The translations under genes were made by a program, and so were the position numbers. A stretch of DNA of 23,056 nt from a virus: the IMG/VR virus record IMGVR_UViG_3300025364_000011, positions 1 through 23,056 of that record; one strand, 5' to 3'. Position 1 is the stretch's first letter. The number at the start of each line of letters is the position of its first letter. Shown in pieces: positions 21,093 through 23,056 of this stretch. Below the pieces are notes generated by a model, which had not been told where the DNA came from, made no database searches, and worked only from the letters and a program-made list of their open reading frames with translations.

Positions 21093-21199
21093 CTATGCTC
21101 AGAGGGTTATTTATTTTAATCCTCCTTATTTTTTCTTTTATTTATTCATTTAACTTATATTCTCAATCTTATGACAACTCAATCTACATCTCAAATTAA
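21077..21199 (+). CDS. 40-residue single-span membrane peptide
   Basis: ATG at 21077 lies inside the end of the upstream gene and the frame stops at 21199, 29 bases into the annealing protein gene. The peptide has a basic start (MRDLLTMLRG), a strongly hydrophobic span (LFILILLIFSFIYSFNLY) and a polar end. It fills the 78-base gap between neighbours. It may be a real early membrane peptide or only a hydrophobic frame in T-rich DNA. Confidence 0.4.
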   Translation: MRDLLTMLRGLFILILLIFSFIYSFNLYSQSYDNSIYISN

Positions 21200-21737
21200 A
21201 CTTAACACACCGCTTACTACTGATGAAATAGACTTTAGAGTGCAATCAGTAGGATCATATAAGAAAGGTACTGAAGTGCAAGTATTCGCTATTATGTTAG
21301 CGTATAAAGATGCTCGGGTTGATATGAAGAGGCTTGACGATGTCTACGGAGTTGATAAATGGCAAAAGACTTATGAGATAATCAATGGTAATCTTTTTTG
21401 TAAGGTTGGTATTTACTCAGAAACTCTTAGTCAATGGATTTGGAAAATGGACGTAGGAGTTCCTAGCAAAACCGAAGGAGTCAAAGGAGAAGCCTCAGAC
21501 GCTTTTAAGAGGGCTTGCTTCAATCTAGGAATTGGTAGAGAACTATACGAATACCCTTCAATTTTTATTAACCTTAATGAAGGTGAATATCAACAAAAAG
21601 GTGATAAGTATGTTATGACACCTAAATTCCAAAAAGGTCTTGTATGGCAAAGTGGCTTCAACGTAGACGGTAAACTTGTATTACTGACCTGCGTTGATAG
21701 TAATGGCAAAACAAGATTTAATTACTCAGTAAAATAA
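21171..21737 (+). CDS. Rad52-family single-strand annealing protein
   Basis: The 188-residue protein matches the Rad52/Sak-type recombinase pattern: LNTPLTTDEIDFRVQSV (11-27), AYKDARVDMKRLDDVYG (44-60), W64, a CKVGIY strand (77-82) and the strongly typical TEGVKGEASDAFKRAC with GIGRELYEYP (101-129). These segments form the DNA-binding groove of annealing rings. It would pair complementary strands in phage recombination or repair. The start ATG follows TTCTCAATCTT and lacks a Shine-Dalgarno. It can work with the resolvase-like nuclease encoded leftward. Confidence 0.92.
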   Translation: MTTQSTSQIKLNTPLTTDEIDFRVQSVGSYKKGTEVQVFAIMLAYKDARVDMKRLDDVYGVDKWQKTYEIINGNLFCKVGIYSETLSQWIWKMDVGVPSKTEGVKGEASDAFKRACFNLGIGRELYEYPSIFINLNEGEYQQKGDKYVMTPKFQKGLVWQSGFNVDGKLVLLTCVDSNGKTRFNYSVK

Positions 21738-21768
21738 TTATGTATATATTAATTGACATTGTTTACGT

Positions 21769-22170
21769 ATGAATGAAAAAATATCAAAACTAGCAGGATT
21801 GTTTTCTCAGGTAGCAAGCGAAATACAAAATGATCCTACTCTGAAGCAGGGTGAGAAGTTCCTCCTTCTTCAAAGACTTATGGCAGATATTAAGCCCGCT
21901 ACTCAAGCCTATGACAAAATGAAGAAAGATATTGAGAAAGGAGTTAAGAGCTTAGTACACTGCAATGGTGAAAAGCAATCAGAACCTATTGAATATGACG
22001 GTGCTGAGATCATTATTAAATATTCATACCCTCCTGACTCACTAGACGCAGTTAAGCTTGAAAAAGCACTACAAGACGCATATAGTGAGATAGGGGCAGA
22101 ATATGACTCTAGTGAGTTCACTAAACCATCAACAATTAGACAAACAGTAATAATACAATCAATCTTATGA
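21769..22170 (+). CDS. Hypothetical early protein next to the annealing protein
   Basis: The 133-residue product has helices in residues 1-65 (KISKLAGLFSQVASEIQ, then GEKFLLLQRLMADIKPAT) and a beta part (GAEIIIKYSYPPDSLDAVKLEKAL) plus an end IRQTVIIQSIL. Small helical-beta proteins next to Rad52-like genes include nuclease inhibitors and single-strand binding partners, but no motif here decides that. The stop overlaps the next gene's start (ATGA). Confidence 0.6.
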   Translation: MNEKISKLAGLFSQVASEIQNDPTLKQGEKFLLLQRLMADIKPATQAYDKMKKDIEKGVKSLVHCNGEKQSEPIEYDGAEIIIKYSYPPDSLDAVKLEKALQDAYSEIGAEYDSSEFTKPSTIRQTVIIQSIL

Positions 22171-22322
22171 AGCAAAAACTAGAAGACAAAGAGCTTGAAC
22201 TAGAAAATGCAAGACTAAAGTTTATGGTGCAAGTCAAAGATAAGCACATAAAGTATGTTGAAGAGCGGTACAAAGAACTTGTAGAATACTGCGATTCTTT
22301 GTACGAGAAATTACTTAATTAA
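22167..22322 (+). CDS. 51-residue coiled-coil protein
   Basis: The ATG overlaps the TGA stop of the previous gene (ATGA). The entire peptide is a charged helix (KLEDKELELENARLKFM, then KYVEERYKELVEYC) with heptad-like spacing and one cysteine. Translation coupling supports that it is real. It probably forms a dimer. No function is known. Confidence 0.55.
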   Translation: MKQKLEDKELELENARLKFMVQVKDKHIKYVEERYKELVEYCDSLYEKLLN

Positions 22323-22335
22323 ACAACTAAATAAT

Positions 22336-22611
22336 ATGAAATACTACACAAACAAACTAAACATCTTTGAAATAGAAGAAGTAAGAAGGTTTATTGATTC
22401 AGTATCTCAAAGTAAGGGTAAGCCTAAAAAGTCTTGTAACCGAATTGTATATAATGTTATACGCCAACTCGGAACAGATAAGTCAAGATTAAGTAGCGTG
22501 CATATTTTTGAGAAAGAACATGAAAATGTGTTTAATACTATGAAAGAAGCACGAGACTCACTTATAAGCAAACTAACAAATGAAATTCAAAAAATACTAG
22601 AACTAGAATAA
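22336..22611 (+). CDS. Hypothetical protein
   Basis: The 91-residue protein starts with YYTNKLNIFEIEEVRRFI, includes a basic loop (SKGKPKKSCNRIVYNVIRQLG) and ends in a long helix (NVFNTMKEARDSLISKL). It is compact and probably cytosolic. No family is recognised. It follows the coiled-coil gene after 13 bases and precedes another helical microprotein by one base. Confidence 0.55.
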   Translation: MKYYTNKLNIFEIEEVRRFIDSVSQSKGKPKKSCNRIVYNVIRQLGTDKSRLSSVHIFEKEHENVFNTMKEARDSLISKLTNEIQKILELE

Positions 22612-22612
22612 T

Positions 22613-22753
22613 ATGGAAACTGAAAATCTAAAAGATAGACTAATCGAACTTAAAGCATACATTAACTTAATCCAACAAAAGAAAGAGCTAGATCACAAAT
22701 TGCGATACGCTCTTAAAACAATAGAAATAATCCTAGAAAACTTAATTAAATAA
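22613..22753 (+). CDS. 46-residue coiled-coil protein
   Basis: The frame starts one base after the previous stop and ends one base before the next ATG. The product is a continuous charged helix (LKDRLIELKAYINLIQQKK, then LRYALKTIEIILENLIK). It resembles the 51-residue helix gene at 22167 in size and form, but they are not evident copies. Tight spacing supports expression. Confidence 0.5.
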   Translation: METENLKDRLIELKAYINLIQQKKELDHKLRYALKTIEIILENLIK

Positions 22754-22754
22754 T

Positions 22755-23056
22755 ATGTCTAAAAAATACGAACTAACTAACACAACTATACAGCACAACG
22801 GAGTAACACTCTATCAAATAAAAGCGTTAAAGAACTTTGGTAGTGTATCTAAAGGAGAACTCGGAGGATACATCGAAAAAGAAAAAAACTTATCACAAGA
22901 AGGCAACGCTTGGGTCTATGGCGATGCTCGTATCTATGGCGATGCTCAGGTCTATGGCGATGCTCAGGTCTATGGCGATGCTTGGGTCTATGGCGATGCT
23001 CGTATCTCTGGCGATGCTCGTATCTCTGACGATGCTCGTTTATGCGCTAAAAAAGA
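22755..23056 (+). CDS. Hexapeptide-repeat (left-handed beta-helix-like) protein, partial
   Basis: Only the first 100 codons are visible; the gene runs off the window. Residues 1-50 form a head with TLYQIKALKNFG and GELGGYIEKEKNLSQEGNA. From residue 53 come six-residue repeats with the form (W/R/Q)(V/I)(Y/S)GDA, seven visible. Repeats with a small or aliphatic residue every six positions form left-handed beta helices. Phage proteins beginning 'G.v..GdlGGyIE.e.NLs..GNAWV.G.A' are widespread and of unknown function. It lies in the early gene block. Confidence 0.82.
   Translation, partial: MSKKYELTNTTIQHNGVTLYQIKALKNFGSVSKGELGGYIEKEKNLSQEGNAWVYGDARIYGDAQVYGDAQVYGDAWVYGDARISGDARISDDARLCAKK
22911..23036. 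repeat. Seven tandem 18-bp repeats
   Basis: Seven units with core TATGGCGATGCT (TCT in units 6-7, GAC for GGC in unit 7) repeat at 18-base spacing. They encode the six-residue beta-helix turns. The two CAGGTC units (22947-22982) are identical, showing recent duplication or gene conversion. Confidence 0.92.

Noticed and set aside
1-23056. CRISPR arrays, tRNA genes, integrase or attachment sites
   Set aside because: No spaced identical repeats of CRISPR type, no cloverleaf with a TTCGA-type arm and no recombinase motifs were seen. The only tandem repeats are coding (9 bp and 18 bp periods).

Overview
The window is part of an AT-rich genome of a tailed phage or prophage (Caudoviricetes) with a non-contractile-type (siphovirus-like) tail. 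The evidence is a complete leftward late block read from right to left: small terminase, large terminase, portal with a MuF tail, prohead protease, scaffold-like protein, HK97-fold major capsid protein, head-tail connectors, major tail protein, tail assembly chaperone pair, tape measure protein, a distal-tail-like protein and the start of a C1q-like tip/fibre protein. There are no integrase, host or rRNA/tRNA genes. Almost none of the start codons has a Shine-Dalgarno sequence; starts instead follow A/T-rich stretches such as AAATAATATG. That is typical of Bacteroidota and some other lineages, so the host may lie there, but this is inference. TGA, TAA and TAG all act as stops (standard code).

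Layout: (1) 1-7841, tail module and the last connectors, minus strand. (2) 7449-11120, connectors, small capsid-associated proteins, capsid and scaffold, minus strand. (3) 11173-11382, a lone plus-strand ribbon-helix-helix (RHH) gene inserted between scaffold and protease. (4) 11369-16706, protease, portal and terminase, minus strand. (5) 16709-20013, minus-strand accessory block: PLD-like nuclease, RHH protein, a broken ParB-like gene, four small unknown proteins, a D12-class adenine methylase with a 9-bp tandem repeat, two microproteins and a PD-(D/E)XK-like nuclease. (6) 20014-20550, a gene-free control region with a near-consensus leftward promoter followed at once by an intrinsic terminator, plus weaker rightward signals. 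(7) 20551-23056, plus-strand early-type genes: a small RHH-like protein, a Rad52-type annealing protein, small unknowns and a hexapeptide-repeat protein that runs off the window.

How it works together: leftward transcription from the control region would make the accessory enzymes and then the head and tail genes; rightward transcription would make recombination and regulatory proteins. The most notable features are a prohead protease fused to an SH3-like segment and a 2H phosphoesterase domain (possible link to cyclic-nucleotide counter-defence), a -1 frameshift signal (GGGTTTT plus a downstream hairpin) joining the tail chaperone frames, a 13-nt motif placed 36-37 nt upstream of both portal and scaffold genes, a promoter-terminator attenuator ahead of the leftward genes, and a ParB-like remnant broken by a single in-frame stop.
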